The translations under genes and the position numbers were made by a program. A stretch of DNA of 64,000 nucleotides, taken from assembly GCA_035578175.1 (NCBI GenBank), contig JAQMRL010000015.1, positions 20,596,447 through 20,660,446 on the forward strand. The letters run 5' to 3'. The stretch is from Catonia carolina (Eukaryota; Arthropoda; Insecta; Hemiptera; Achilidae). Positions 20,567 to 31,306 of the stretch are shown piece by piece (the stretch's first letter is position 1; every line of letters starts with the position of its first letter). The notes below the pieces were generated by a model. That model was not told the origin of the DNA and made no database searches. It was given only the letters and a program-made list of their open reading frames with translations.

Positions 20567-21349
20567 TAAAAATTATATAATTTGATTAGAATATTTTATA
20601 TAATTTTTGTGTATTTATTTACTTTTACATTACCGTAATGCTTCCATTCCTTCTAAAATATTCTTTCGAATCCATGAGCTTTGGATTGATACAGAAATTA
20701 ATAAAATATGATCATGAAATATTTCAATTTCGTTTGGTTTTTGTTTTGGTTTTTTAACGTCAAATATTATGACAATCCCATGTGTGGTAAAGAGACGTAT
20801 TTTTTAACGTTACGTAATATAATACATCTCATTGTGAAGGAATTAATTTATTTGTATGGTACATTATCATACAAGAAGATTTTAAATAAATAAGTCGATG
20901 AATTAATCTAATATTTATTACTGGGAAAATATAAAAATATCTCGTATTTGTGAGAATGAATTTAAAATGAAGATGTCTGCGGTAAATTTCATTCTCTTAG
21001 TCAGCAGTATGAGAACCAAGAAAATCTAAAAGGACCTAAGAGTTAAAATGAGACAATAGAATAGAAAAGAGAAGAAAAGGTGAAAAGACTGTCAACATAA
21101 GAGGAAATTCATGACGCAATAATCTGACTCGAGTAAAAGAGAAAAAGCACCGGGTGTGGGTGGAAGCGACACTTCTTCAAATGAAACCAAAGTGAAACCC
21201 ATACAAAGAGATCAAACTACCTTTACCAGTTCCAAGTTTGATTAGATGCGACTTTATATTGTATTACTACTATTGAGATCCATACTTTATAGAATTTCAT
21301 TGATTTACTAATAAATTGTTGGCAGACCACACAAATTTTCCCTCGAATC
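20567..21349. other. Unassigned DNA
   Basis: AT-rich, with a purine-rich stretch (about 21040-21200) that has no open frame of length and no recognised domain. Nothing supports a gene. Confidence 0.4.
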
Positions 21350-22058
21350 TTAAGGGGGTAATCAACTCAAGAAGATAATTTTTTTAAATTTTGATGGTTT
21401 TTACAGTTATTTGAAGTTTAAAATTTTCTGAATCACAACATTTGTTTACTTTGTTTGTACGTTGACAAAAAGTTATAAAAACATCTGTTTAAAATAAAAC
21501 TCATTAACAAGGCGAGGGAAATTATTCCTTCAACTTTAAGTTTTCCGGGAATGTAGTTTTTATACGACTGTACATTCTTGGGAATTCAATAGTTTGGTTA
21601 ATATTAGAGATATTTGGATGATATTTTTTTCAAATGTTCATAATTTCTTGCTCTATTATTTGTGGAATGATTATTACAAAACCCTTAATAAAGGGACTTA
21701 GTTAAAAAATAATTTGTGAATACATAAAATAAATGTTTTTGAAAGTATGGTTTTTCTTTAATAAAATTCTTGTAAGAAAAAATACATACAAGAGCATACA
21801 ACAGATAATAGAGAGCAATTTTCTGTATTTTGTAGCATAAGAATCATGTTGATATCTTTCTTGGTTCCTGAGATATTTGATTCCCCGTAAAAGCTCGCTT
21901 TTCCAACCTCACCCTTATATTAGGGGCTGTAATTAATTTTTTGGCTTGGTTCAAATGGTAGATCATTACTAGTAAATTACTCTTTCATTTAAAATAAGTA
22001 ATGATAAATTATAGCCAGAAGTTTCGATTTTCATTTTCTAGGTTGACTACCCCCTTAA
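21350..22058 (+). mobile_element. H1: about 710-bp element with TTAA ends
   Basis: Begins TTAAGGGGGTAATCAACTC and ends GGTTGACTACCCCCTTAA, so the termini are inverted repeats of about 17 bp including TTAA. Length 709 bp, against 711 for H2 and 709 for H3. No open frame. The ends suggest a TTAA-targeting DNA transposon, but the next bases are GGGGG rather than the CCYT of piggyBac, so the superfamily is open. If TTAA is part of the element the target may be shorter. Confidence 0.85.
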
Positions 22059-22084
22059 CACAATACTACATTATTATTACTTTA

Positions 22085-22415
22085 AAATAGTTCTGTTTCT
22101 TATCACATAGTCAGTCATTATATGACTGAAATTTTTAGGAGAAGAAGACATGGAGGTGTAAAAAAACACTAGTCAGAGTTATCTCCTCTAAGAGTAATGA
22201 ATTTCATTATACAGCCAGACCCTGTAGTGAATGAAGTAAAGGTGTCATTTGCAGGGTGGAAAAAGATGCTTTTCGTAAGGCCTGGCATGCTGATAAGCAT
22301 ACCTTTACACCCAGTAAAGAAGGCATTGGTAAATAATTTCTATCCTCGTTTACTTAGTAAAGTCTCTAGAGGTTCAAACCAGCCTTTTGGCTGACGACCA
22401 TAAACAACAACAACA
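22085..22415 (+). mobile_element. B6: SINE-like repeat, 5'-truncated
   Basis: Starts inside family B at ATAGTTCTGTTTCTTATCAC and runs to the tail GACCATAAACAACAACAACA. About 65 bp of the 5' end is absent. Confidence 0.88.
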
Positions 22416-22452
22416 CATTATTTTACGTGGTTTTGAAAAACTAAAATAAAAA

Positions 22453-23235
22453 CTCTGGTGTGAAACACTCACACAACTTTCTCTTTCCAATGTAAATAAT
22501 TAACAATAAACCTAACATTATTAATAAAATATTAGAAATAAACAAAAAACTAACCTCAAAAACATAACCTTATTTTAATCATGAGTGAATGATGCAAAAT
22601 GAAAATCAACCTCAGTTTGGCTTAGAAATACGGAAAATCACTCTTTCTCTCTAAACTAGGCTCTGTAGAGAAAAATGCTTTAAATAAAAGTTGTAGATCT
22701 TTTAATTTTCTATAAATTTAATTCTATACACTTTTGTCGTAAAATGCATACTAAGGCCGAAATCTTAAAAAAATAAATTTTTCACACATTTTCGTGAGAA
22801 AAAAACAGAAAATTGCAAATTACCGCTAAACTAAGCGTTACACAAAAAATTGTTTGAAATAAAAGTTGTAGAATTTTACATTCTCTACAACTTTTATTAT
22901 ATAAGTTTTTGCGCTAAAATGCATATTAAAGCTGTAATCTTAAAAAAACAACGTTTTTACGTGAAAACAGCCTCACCCAGAATTTCAGCAAACATGACGC
23001 CTACCCTATCTTGTAGAGAATAAAAAATTAAGTAAACCAGGCGATTTTTAAAAAAATCGTAGGACCAGTTTTTGAGAAAATCGCAAAAAAGTGAAAAATT
23101 ACACGAATAAACTACCACTTCCGGTTGACTGATTTTGATGAAAATGTTCGTGTCGAGTCCGGTAGTGGTACGTAACTTAAGTTTCAAGTTTCAAGTTCGT
23201 ACGATGTTCCGTTCTTGAGATATTCTGTTCACATA

Positions 23236-23326
<91 letters not shown>

Positions 23327-23460
23327 CAATCGCTAAAAACATGTTTTTTGGGTTCAGGGGGTCTGAAAACGTATAGATCCGGTGAAAACTTGATTTCGAA
23401 AAATCGACATGAAAACAATACTTTCCTTCCTATATATTCATATAGGCAAGAGAAAGTAAA
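22453..23460 (-). mobile_element. A7: full-length repeat A
   Basis: Complete minus-strand copy from CTGGTGTGAAACACTCACAC (terminal hairpin, then CTTTCTCTTTCC) to the 5' end GGCAAGAGAAAGTAAAA. It carries an unusually long (CA)n tract of about 45 units. All family blocks are in order, so it is a good reference copy. Confidence 0.93.
23232..23323. repeat. (CA)n microsatellite in A7, about 45 units
   Basis: The longest dinucleotide run in the window, at the fixed internal A position. Confidence 0.97.
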
Positions 23461-23771
23461 AATTAAAACATTTCTGCTCGGTGGTTATCCACCCTTAAGG
23501 CCACAATCTTAGAAATTTTTTTTATTTTATATGAGAGAGAGCAGAGGCTCTCCAAGAATTTCAGTAAACGTTTATCCTATCGTGTATTACATAAAAAATT
23601 TAATTGATGAGGCAATTTTAAAAATACTACGTCTGCTAGTTGACCGATTTAGTTGAAAACGTTCGTACTGGGTCTTTTAGTGGTACACTTTGCTTAAGTT
23701 TCAGGTTTCAAATTCGTACACTATTCCGTTCTTGAAATATTTTTTTCATTCTTAAACATAGAGACAGACAG

Positions 23772-23774
<3 letters not shown>

Positions 23775-23848
<74 letters not shown>
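23775..23848. repeat. Compound (CA)n(TA)n microsatellite in A8
   Basis: A (CA) run of about 20 units followed by about 14 TA units, ending exactly at the mariner insertion point. It supplies many TA target sites. Confidence 0.95.
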
Positions 23849-23852
<4 letters not shown>

Positions 23853-24209
23853 GTGATTCAATAAGATGGAAACAATTTCAATAAGCTGTACTTCCTGAAC
23901 TACATGTTATATTTTAATTCTGTAAATTACATTTGAAAGAGAAAGTTTTAAATTTTAATTTACGTACATGAAAGTTTATAGATGTTCAATGTGTCCTCCT
24001 CCGGCTGCACGTACAACATCTAGACGGTAACTGAACTCATCCCAAACTCTCTGACGCATGTCTTGGGTCACTGAGTTGACTGCAGCTGTGATACGATTCC
24101 TTAGTTCATTCAAATTGGTGGGAAGAGGTGGTATGTAAACTGCACTTTTCACGAACCCCCACAAGAAAAAGTCACAGGGTGTGAGATCTGGAGACCTCGG
24201 TGGCCAAAA

Positions 24210-24410
24210 CTAAAGTGCAGAGTCATCATTCGCCATGCGACCTATCCATCGTTGACGTATGGATTTATTTAGGAAACGCCGAACATTGCGATGCCAATGG
24301 GGTGGAGCTCCGTCCTGCTGGAAAATGTAATCTCCTGAATCTTCATTCATTTGAGGAAATCCACCCCATTGGCATCGCAATGTTCGGCGTTTCCTAAATG
24401 AGTCCATACG
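24210..24410 (-). pseudogene. Mariner-like transposase remnant, left arm and loop
   Basis: The minus-strand frame reads GDYIFQQDGAPPHWHRNVRR (second catalytic Asp in QQD) and RQRWIGR, the region between the second and third catalytic residues. The rest of the C-terminus continues in the left arm at 23976-24164 in another frame. The large QQD-to-third-Asp spacing (over 40 residues) differs from DD34D mariners and fits other IS630-Tc1-mariner groups. Confidence 0.8.
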
Positions 24411-24429
24411 TCAACGATGGATAGGTCGC

Positions 24430-24690
24430 ATGGTGAATGACAACTTTGCACTTCAGTTTTGGCCCCCGAGGTCTCCAGATCTCACACCCTGTGACTTTTT
24501 CTTGTGGGGGTTCGTGAAAAGTGCAGTTTACATACCACCTCTTCCCGCCAATTTGAATGAACTAAGGAATCGTATCACAGCTGCAGTCAACTCAGTGACC
24601 CAAGATATGCGTCAGAGAGTTTGGGATGAGTTCAGTTACCGTCTAGATGTTGTACGTGCAGCCGGAGGAGGACACATTGAACATCTATAA
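24430..24690 (+). pseudogene. Mariner-like transposase C-terminus, right arm
   Basis: An 86-codon open stretch: PPRSPDLTPCDFFLWGFVKS with the third catalytic Asp in PCDF, then PPLPANLNELRNRI and the C-terminal RAAGGGHIEHL and stop. The inverse copy at 23976-24164 encodes the same peptide with one or two changes. It lacks the first and second Asp and the DNA-binding domain. Confidence 0.88.
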
Positions 24691-24956
24691 ACTTTCATGT
24701 ATGTAAATTAAAATTTAAAACTTTCTCTTTCAAATGTAATTTACAAAATTAAAATATAACATGTAGTTGAGGAAATACAGCTTATTGAAATTGTTTCCAT
24801 CTTATTGAATCACTCGTATATCATGAGCTTATAACATGTTTTTTGATTCAGAGGACCTGAACACGTGTATGTCCGGTGAAAACTCGATTTTTAAAAATCG
24901 ACATAAAACAATACCTTCCTTCCCTATGTGTTCATAATAGAGCAAGAGAAAGTAAA

Positions 24957-25206
24957 AAAGCAGCAGGCCTAATCAAGTGGATAATGGACGTTGGGAGAGA
25001 AGTTGTAGAAACTATGGTTACACCAATGGTTCAATAATTAATTTTTCAAGCCGTCTACCGGTCCGATGATTAGTTTTTCCAGTTGTAGATCTATTTTTTT
25101 TATTTGTACATTTTCATATTTTATTAGTTTTTATTTTGTTTCTTATATACCTACTTTTACGATATCACACTATTTTAATGGCCTTCTTAGTAGTTTAATT
25201 AATAAA
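24957..25206. other. Unassigned spacer
   Basis: AT-rich DNA with no recognised feature. Confidence 0.4.
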
Positions 25207-25215
25207 TTAATTAAT

Positions 25216-25530
25216 TTTTCTTTTTTTAATCCCTAATGCGTTTGTTGCAATCTGTTCAATTCAGAACAATAAGCAACCCCATGACCCAATGAGATGAGGA
25301 TGATATGTATGACGTGTTAATGAAGTGTAGTCTTGTACAGACTCAGGTCGACCATTCCTGAGAGAGTATGGTTAATTGAACCCCAACCATCAAAGTACAC
25401 CGGTAACCACTGTCTAGCATTCAAATCCGTATAAAAGTAACTACCTTTACTAGGATTTGAACCAGGAACCTTCGTCTCTGAAAATCAGCTGATTTTGGCG
25501 ACGACTTTACCTCTAGACCAACCCGGTGGG
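25216..25530 (-). mobile_element. C7: tRNA-derived SINE with 9-bp target duplication
   Basis: About 315 bp between copies of TTAATTAAT (25207-25215, 25531-25539). Box A complement CCTCTAGACCA and box B complement GGATTTGAACC are intact. The inverted repeat in the head is collapsed to a single AAATCAGCTGATTTT, so one arm was lost. Confidence 0.92.
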
Positions 25531-25539
25531 TTAATTAAT

Positions 25540-25830
25540 ATTAATGGATAAAAAACAGCAATTGTATTAGCCTATTCCAGGAATTTGGAGTACTTCAGTT
25601 CAGGCATTTATTTGTTTAAAAGGTAATGTTACAGTTCTTTTGGACTTGTGGTAACCGTGAAGTAATAATTGATCTCAATAAAACCAATTATGCTACTAGG
25701 AACGCTGGAAAAAATTAAGACTAGAAAACCAAATTTTAAATTTTTTCAGAAGTCATTTTTCTATTTTGAGGGGCGGTTCGTTAATGTACTACTCCCATTC
25801 CATAAACACAGAATTATGTCACCACATCTA
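25540..25830. other. Unassigned spacer
   Basis: No recognised feature. Confidence 0.35.
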
Positions 25831-25834
25831 TTAA

Positions 25835-26140
25835 AGCTTTCACTGCCGGGTCCAAACACCCTTCAGAGTCGGGGATGTTTTCCCTGTGCCGGCTCCGTAT
25901 ATGCTTCGGGTCTGCCTAGCATGCTCTCATATCTCTTTTTAAAAGCCGGCAGTAAACCTATCATTACTATTTTGACCTTGGCGCACAGTAAACATTCTTT
26001 TCTTCTTTTTTTATTAAGTCACGGCTTTCGCAAAAATCTTACACTTTGTACGTATATTTAGAGTAAATACAATAAAAAATGGTAAAACATAAATCGGCAC
26101 ATGAAATCATGTAACGAAAATAACGGTGGCAGCGAAAGGG
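25835..26140. mobile_element. R: short piggyBac-type MITE
   Basis: A 306-bp element between TTAA tetranucleotides (25831-25834, 26141-26144). The right terminus inverted reads CCCTTTCGCTGCC and the left reads AGCTTTCACTGCC, close to the CCCTTTCAGTGCC of element Q. No transposase. It is moderately GC-rich near the left end. The open frame spanning 25669-26061 crosses its left boundary and is not a gene. Confidence 0.75.
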
Positions 26141-26144
26141 TTAA

Positions 26145-27552
26145 AACATAAACTTAAATATCATATCCTATCAATTTAGAAGCAAGAACTTGAGAAACTT
26201 TTCCAAGTTTTAAAATAACTGTTCTCTGGTTAGTTTTTATTTTTCTCTCTGCAATAGTTTAGGCCTACCTGGTTTTTATGTTCATTTATCGAATTTTAAT
26301 TCCCATAAAGTTAAAATATAGCTACATTTTGTTAAATAAAATATATTGTAAAGTAGTTATAGTTATAAAACAAAAGTTTTTTTAATTACTACTGTTATTA
26401 AAATTAAAATGCATTATTACTGATATTTATGTAAATGTAATTTAATTTATCATTTATTTTTTGCTTTTAAAAAAAATTGTTTAACGTAATCCTTGTCACC
26501 TATTTAACTGTAGTAATTTCAGTTATTAATTTGTACAGTAGTTATAAGTATTTAAGTGATTAAATTTTTTCAGTATACTCCAATGCGCGGACAAAACTCT
26601 TTGTGAAAAAAAATTTTGCGTATAAATATACTTAGTTTAAAATATTGTATACTTGTACAGCTTAGCTTAATTCAGTAATAAAGCGTAATGTATATTTAAC
26701 TAAATAAAATAAATAAATAATAAGTATTTAAGGAAATAACAAATAACTTGAATTACTAATACATTAATGTAGTAGTAGCATTGATAGAAAGTAAACACAG
26801 AAGCACTAAATTAATTTACCCTTGAACATGGGAAACCATAGTTGGATAGATTACTTTTCCCAACATTAGTAAATACAAATCATTTTAGATTTTTTAAGTT
26901 ATATTTAAGAAATTGTATTGTAATGGGAAAATAAATAAATAAATAAATATAAAAAATGCTCCTACTATCAATCCGGTAAAGAAGTATTTGATGAGGAGAA
27001 TTAATTTATCGGTAAATTCAAAGCAAGTAAACCGCGAGATGACTTAAGATAGATCTAAGTGGTGTCGTCTTAAGGGAAGTGGGAAATGCGATATATCTCA
27101 GGTGGCCAGGTGGCTGTGAAAGCGAACCTCTTGCTAGAAATGTACAGCACAACGAATTTAATTAAAACAAACAAGGAGAGAGTATCGAATACTATACTTC
27201 TCCAGAACTAAGCGAATGAGATTGCTCACCAGGACTCGGTGTAGGAATACAACGTTCTGCTTAACAAACCGACTTTGTTCCAGTATCAACCTTCTTCAGT
27301 AAAACTAACTAGCTGTCGCCCTTTACCAAAACTTGTTTCCTTCGGAGTCCCTAGACGGGATTTCTTGACGCTTTCACAAGCTTTACGACGTCACTACAAG
27401 AATTCTCTTACATTTACCTGTTTATGTTTTCTCTCTAAAATAACATTCCAGATTAAACACAGTAGACGTCTGATTGTTTGTCAACTTCAGAACCGATTGG
27501 GTAATGAATTAATACTAATGATGAATTACAGACTCGATCAATAATAAATATA
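26145..27552. other. Unassigned DNA, possibly with a Helitron 3' end near 27303
   Basis: 1.4 kb of AT-rich sequence without recognised genes. At about 27303 the minus strand reads GGGCGACAGCTAG followed by T, which resembles a Helitron CTAG terminus, but no matching TC start or helicase sequence was found. The 89-codon open stretch at 27275-27544 has no recognisable domain. Confidence 0.35.
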
Positions 27553-28010
27553 TTAGAGAGTTAAAAATCCGAACCAATTGGGACCATAGGTAGTTCGGAT
27601 TACCGATTTATTCGGATTTTCTAACATAATCTAGAAATTTAGATCCATAGTTAAGCTTTTTAAAAAGGTTCAAATAAATAAAAACAAACACTTCTTGGTA
27701 CTTAGTATTTAGTCATGGGTTTTAATGAACAAATATGTAAGCGTAGTGTGTAGAAATGCAGAGGTAGAAGAGTACTATACTTTCACCAAAAATTTTAAAC
27801 GGTGCTTACTTCTTGTAACATGTTACAGAATATGTTTTTTTAACGAATGTTTATAAAATATATTACCATTCATACCATGTAACATGTTATCATAAAATAT
27901 GTTACCGTTCTTTACTTTTCCCGTTCTCGCTCTACTTAAAATATCGATAAAATCCTCGGATGGTGTTCGAATTTTTGACGTTTCGGATTATCGACGCTCT
28001 ACTGTATTAC
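27553..28010. mobile_element. Probable pogo-like MITE
   Basis: The right end inverted reads CAGTAGAGCGTCGATAATCC and is followed by TA. The left end reads TTAGAGAGTTAAAAATCCGA and is preceded by TA. The two are imperfect inverted repeats of the pogo/Tigger style (CAGT...TAATCCGA). About 458 bp with no transposase frame. Another sequence with a similar CCCGATCATCCGAAACTCG motif lies near 28332 but has no partner end. Confidence 0.5.
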
Positions 28011-28041
28011 AGAACAATAAATTTAAATTAATTTTTTTTTT

Positions 28042-28108
28042 TTAGGTCATCAGCCGAAAGGCTGGTTTGAACCTGTAGAGGTTTTACTAAGTAAAACAAG
28101 GAGTGTTA
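28042..28108 (-). mobile_element. B7: 3' terminal fragment of family B
   Basis: Only the last about 65 bp of B are present: GGTCATCAGCCGAAAGGCTG through GTAAAACAAGGAGTG. Short 3' fragments are what target-primed reverse transcription leaves. Confidence 0.8.
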
Positions 28109-28762
28109 AAAACATTTCTTTTGGATAAATACGTTTATACGAATTTATAAGAGCGTTAAAAACTGCATATGCCCATTGAATGAGATTTACTTACCAGCCG
28201 AATCCAGGAATTGTGTTACACTATTGAAATATTTAAGAATCTTGGTCAGCTTCTTACCTGCAGAAATGAAGAAAAGAAGATAAATAATGAATTAAATTTA
28301 AATAAATACAATGTAACTTACAATAAAATCCCGATCATCCGAAACTCGCTTAACCGTAACCTTCCTTAACTGAAAGGAATCCTATTCTTCTGGTTTCAAT
28401 GTGTTTTCAAATAAGAATGGGATCTTTATTGAACAATCTGTAATTTCATGAGAATATGTACACGTGTACATTTTGTAGTCATCCTATAGAAATGTAATTA
28501 TACATAAAGCTTTAATTAAAATCAAATTATTGTACTACTAATTATAAATTCAACCCATCTTCCCTTAGGTGTCTATGTTAACAGATATTTATTTAGTATT
28601 CTGCCCGTGTTTGCACCGACTCTGTTTTGAGTTAAGTACGTGAATTTGTTTTTAAAGCCGCCCCCAACAGCCCGACACATTCTCGTAGCTCCACAGTATG
28701 GCTTAAATAAAGTGCTGTTTGTTTGTTAGCTTGTTTCTACCTTTTGTTTTTGTTTGTTTTTG

Positions 28763-28793
<31 letters not shown>

Positions 28794-28998
28794 TTACATT
28801 GCATATTATATAAAAACAATGGTTCCTAGCTGTTCTGTTACATTTTTTTGTATTAATATTTTTTCTCTTCTTTTCAGTTTTTATTGTTGACGATATTGTC
28901 ATCAAGCGTTGGTGTTTCCCATAACATTTCCTACTATATTAGTACTCTTATTTTAACTATTAATTACATAATTTTAATTAAATTTTTTATCCATTTTT
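28109..28998. other. Unassigned DNA with a (TA)n run
   Basis: AT-rich sequence with a (TA)n microsatellite at about 28764-28789 and a single pogo-like terminus near 28332. No gene recognised. Confidence 0.4.
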
Positions 28999-29157
28999 AC
29001 TTTCTCTTGCCTATATGAATATATAGGAAGGAAAGTAATGTTTTCATGTCGATTTTTCGAAATCGAGTTTTCACCGGATCTATACGTTTTCAGACCCCCT
29101 GAACCCAAAAAACATGTTTTTAGCGATTGGTCTGTGTGTGTGTCTGTGTGTGTGTGT

Positions 29158-29225
<68 letters not shown>

Positions 29226-30006
29226 GAACAGAATATCTCAAGAACGGAACATCGTACGAACTTGAAACTTGAAACTTAAGTTACATACCACTACCGGACG
29301 CGACACAAACATTTTCATCAAAATCGGTCAACCGGAAGTAGTAGTTTATTCATATAATTTTTCAGTTTTTTGCGATTTTCTCAAAAACTGGTCCTACGAT
29401 TTTTTTTAAAATCGCCTATTTTACTCAATTTTTTATTCTCTACAAGATAGGGTAGGCGCCATGTTTGCTGAAATTCTCGGTGAGGCTGTTTTCACGTAAA
29501 AACGTTGTTTTTTTAAGATTACGGCTTTAATATAAATTTTAGCGCAAAAACTTATATAATAAAAGTTGTAGAGAATTTAAAAACCTACAACTTCTGTTTC
29601 AAACATTTTTTTGTATAACGGTTAGTTTAGCGGTAATTTGCGATTATCTGTTTTTTTCTCACGAAAACGTGAGAAAAATCGATTTTTTTAACATTTCGGT
29701 CTTAGTATGCATTTTACGACAAAAGTGTATATAATTAAATTTATAGAAAATTAAAAGATCTACAACTTTTGTTTAGAGCATTTTTCTCTACAGAGCCTAG
29801 TTTAGCGTGAAAGCGTGATTTTTCGTATTTTTAAGCCAAACTGAGTTCGATTGTCATTTTGCGTCATTCACTCATGATTAAAATAAGGTTATGATTTTGA
29901 GGTTAGTTTTTGTTCATTTCTAATGTTTTAATACTAATGTTAGGTTTATTGTTAATTATTTGCATTGGCAAGAGAAAGTTGTGTGAGTGTTTCACACCAG
30001 ATTTTT
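28999..30006 (+). mobile_element. A9: full-length repeat A (reference copy)
   Basis: Complete copy. The 5' end is ACTTTCTCTTGCCTATATGA and its fold-back partner ATATAGGAAGGAAAGTA. Then come GATTTTTCGAAATCGAG, the (GT)n tract (29136-29227), ATATCTCAAGAACGGAAC, GGTCAACCGGAAGTAGTAG, GATAGGGTAGGCGCCATG and several small internal palindromes. The 3' end is GGCAAGAGAAAGTTGTGTGA followed by the hairpin GTGTGAGTGTTTCACAC and CAGATTTTT. The 13-bp ACTTTCTCTTGCC and GGCAAGAGAAAGT are inverted. There is no target duplication: host T-runs lie on both sides. No coding capacity. Confidence 0.93.
29136..29227. repeat. (GT)n microsatellite in A9
   Basis: Interrupted GT run with TCTG and GCGT interruptions, at the family position. 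Confidence 0.96.
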
Positions 30007-30221
30007 AGTAAACAGTTACTGGGATAAGTAATTATGAAATTATTCAATTACATTTTACTGTAATAATTTATCTCCCTATTTCAAACCTAACGAAAACATG
30101 TTTTTTAAAACCGAATTTGAGTATTTCCTCACATATTTCAGAAATGAATTTCGACGTTTAGAAAAAAACAATATACATTTTCAATGAATAAATAAATAAA
30201 AATTTGTTCAATTTTATTTGT
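30007..30221. other. Unassigned spacer
   Basis: No feature recognised. Confidence 0.35.
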
Positions 30222-30345
30222 TAGTTTATTTATTTAAAGTCGCATCAACATCTTGGTCATTAGTGATTTTTATGGGTTTTGGAACTGTAACGGAGGGCTT
30301 TAACGGGTTAAAATTTCCAGACACAAGCGGGAAATCAAATTTCGT
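30222..30345 (-). mobile_element. L2: SINE L body fragment
   Basis: Matches the body of L1 (TTATTTAAAGTCGCATCAAC, GGTCATTAG, GGGTTTTGGAACTGTAACGG) and stops at GCGGGAAATC just before box B, so the tRNA-like head is missing. Confidence 0.7.
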
Positions 30346-30508
30346 TTGATTTTGTTGATTTTTTATTCGGTTTTTCAGCTTATTTTGCATAAAACCTATT
30401 CAATTAACGCCCTAAAAATGTCTGCATAAGTTCATTTCACAAGGGAGGGGCTGAATTCCAGATGAAATCTTTCTCTAGCCGGAAGCGATTCCGGACCAAT
30501 GTTTGGTT
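30346..30508. other. Unassigned spacer
   Basis: No feature recognised. Confidence 0.35.
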
Positions 30509-30662
30509 ACCGCCACCCCTTTTAATTAATCATTTACTGTGTTGCCGGCCTTTAATACTTCTTCCGCCCTTTGGCGGCGTACCTTTCGGCTGCGCACCGA
30601 CAGAAGCCTTTGTCATCAAGGTCGAGCCAGTAACCGCCTCCTACCACAGCGCTTTCGGTGAC

Positions 30663-30670
30663 TATAAAAA
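30663..30670 (+). promoter_or_regulatory. TATA box of K2
   Basis: CTATAAAAAGAGCGCTC context. The same position in K1 (TATATAAAG) and K3 (TATAAAAAG) keeps a TATA box although the flanks vary, which suggests a once-functional pol II promoter inside the element. Confidence 0.6.
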
Positions 30671-31074
30671 GAGCGCTCCACTGAGCCGAGGGATTCAATT
30701 CCGATCCAGATACAGAGAGATTCACTTCCCCCAGTCTACAGCATCGATAAAACGTCCACCACCACACACGGCTACCAAACTCCAGCGAAGACTAATCGAC
30801 GACCCCGCAAGAGAGAAGATTATGCTTCCGCTCGCCGACCCGTCACCGTAAGCCGTTGACCGGACCGCCATCGCCCGCTGACGCGAGCGATGCCCACAGC
30901 GGTCCCTCGACCGAGCCTTGCGTCCACCGGATCTGACGAAGCAGCCATCGACGCACTACTGCAAGGGAAAAAGATGATGTCTCCGCTGGACGACGACACG
31001 CCGAGTCGCCCAGCCCTTCGACCACCACGACGACTACGACCGACGCTGCACATCTAGACGACCACCGCTTAAAC

Positions 31075-31090
31075 GGCCCTTTTCAGGGCC
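31075..31090 (+). terminator. Histone-type 3' stem-loop in K2
   Basis: GGCCCTTTTCAGGGCC, a 6-bp stem with the TTTC loop, is identical to the consensus stem-loop that ends replication-dependent histone mRNAs. The AAAC on the 5' side and ACTAAC on the 3' side also fit. It follows a GCTTAA stop context. Whether it binds SLBP or directs U7-type cleavage cannot be told from sequence. Confidence 0.6.
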
Positions 31091-31139
31091 ACTAACACTT
31101 AAAGGTTTTACCTTGCCACTTAATGTCGCCATCCGGTGA

Positions 31140-31298
31140 CTGTTTATATCGTGACAATATCTAAAACGGAAAAGTGTTCGAGAATTCTCGAGAAGGACCA
31201 AAAATTAAAAGGTGTTAATGTAAATAATAATAGTTAGTAGTAAATGATAAATACGGTTTCTAAGAAATAGAAATATAACGCACAAATGGTTATGTATA
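31140..31298. other. Unassigned spacer
   Basis: No feature recognised. Confidence 0.35.
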
Positions 31299-31306
31299 GT
31301 ATAGAT

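Larger units (their letters stand above)
23849..24816. mobile_element. Foldback mariner-like element (3'-end inverted duplication)
   Basis: A 968-bp element between TA dinucleotides, with inverted ends containing GAGTGATTCAATAAGATGG. The arms (about 23849-24305 and 24362-24816) are inverted copies almost end to end. Each holds the 3' terminus and the C-terminal coding region of a mariner-like transposase. The loop (about 24306-24361) is only about 56 bp. Both ends are 3' ends; no N-terminal coding region remains. Confidence 0.93.
23475..24956 (-). mobile_element. A8: repeat A split by a foldback mariner
   Basis: The 3' part (truncated, 23475-23846) includes TTAAGGCCACAATCTTAG, CAGTAAACG, GTTGACCGATTTAGTTG and a (CA)n/(TA)n tract. 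The 5' part resumes at 24819 with CATGTTTTTTGATTCAGAGG, GTGAAAACTCGATTTTTAAA and ends GAGCAAGAGAAAGTAAAA. The insertion lies within the (TA)n extension of the microsatellite. Confidence 0.87.
30509..31139 (+). mobile_element. K2: GC-rich LTR-like element, plus orientation
   Basis: Second copy of K, here on the plus strand. It starts about TACCGCCACCCCTTTTAATT and ends CGCCATCCGGTGAC. TATA box TATAAAAA at 30663-30670, histone-type hairpin GGCCCTTTTCAGGGCC at 31075-31090 and the GC-rich interval between them match K1 and K3. The ORF homologous to that of K1 carries an in-frame TGA near 30857. I found no clear target duplication, so the ends are approximate. Confidence 0.72.

Noticed and set aside
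21350..21370. H as a piggyBac element
   Set aside because: TTAA is present but the terminal bases are GGGGG, not CCYT; left unassigned.
25669..26061. A 130-codon open frame as a gene
   Set aside because: It straddles the left boundary of MITE R, with no recognisable domain or copy elsewhere.
27303..27316. Second Helitron 3' end
   Set aside because: Only GACAGCTAG followed by T was seen; no 5' TC end, hairpin or helicase peptide supports it.
29038..29265. Recurring open frame MFSCRFFEIEFSPDLYVF followed by Val-Cys repeats
   Set aside because: Translation of the 5' end of repeat A into its GT microsatellite. Val-Cys repeats are simply GTGTGT.
30462..30851. A 129-codon open frame in the GC-rich block as a host gene, or K as a real histone gene
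   Set aside because: The frame starts upstream of the element and runs through its promoter region. The block recurs three times as a mobile element, and none of the frames matches a core or linker histone.
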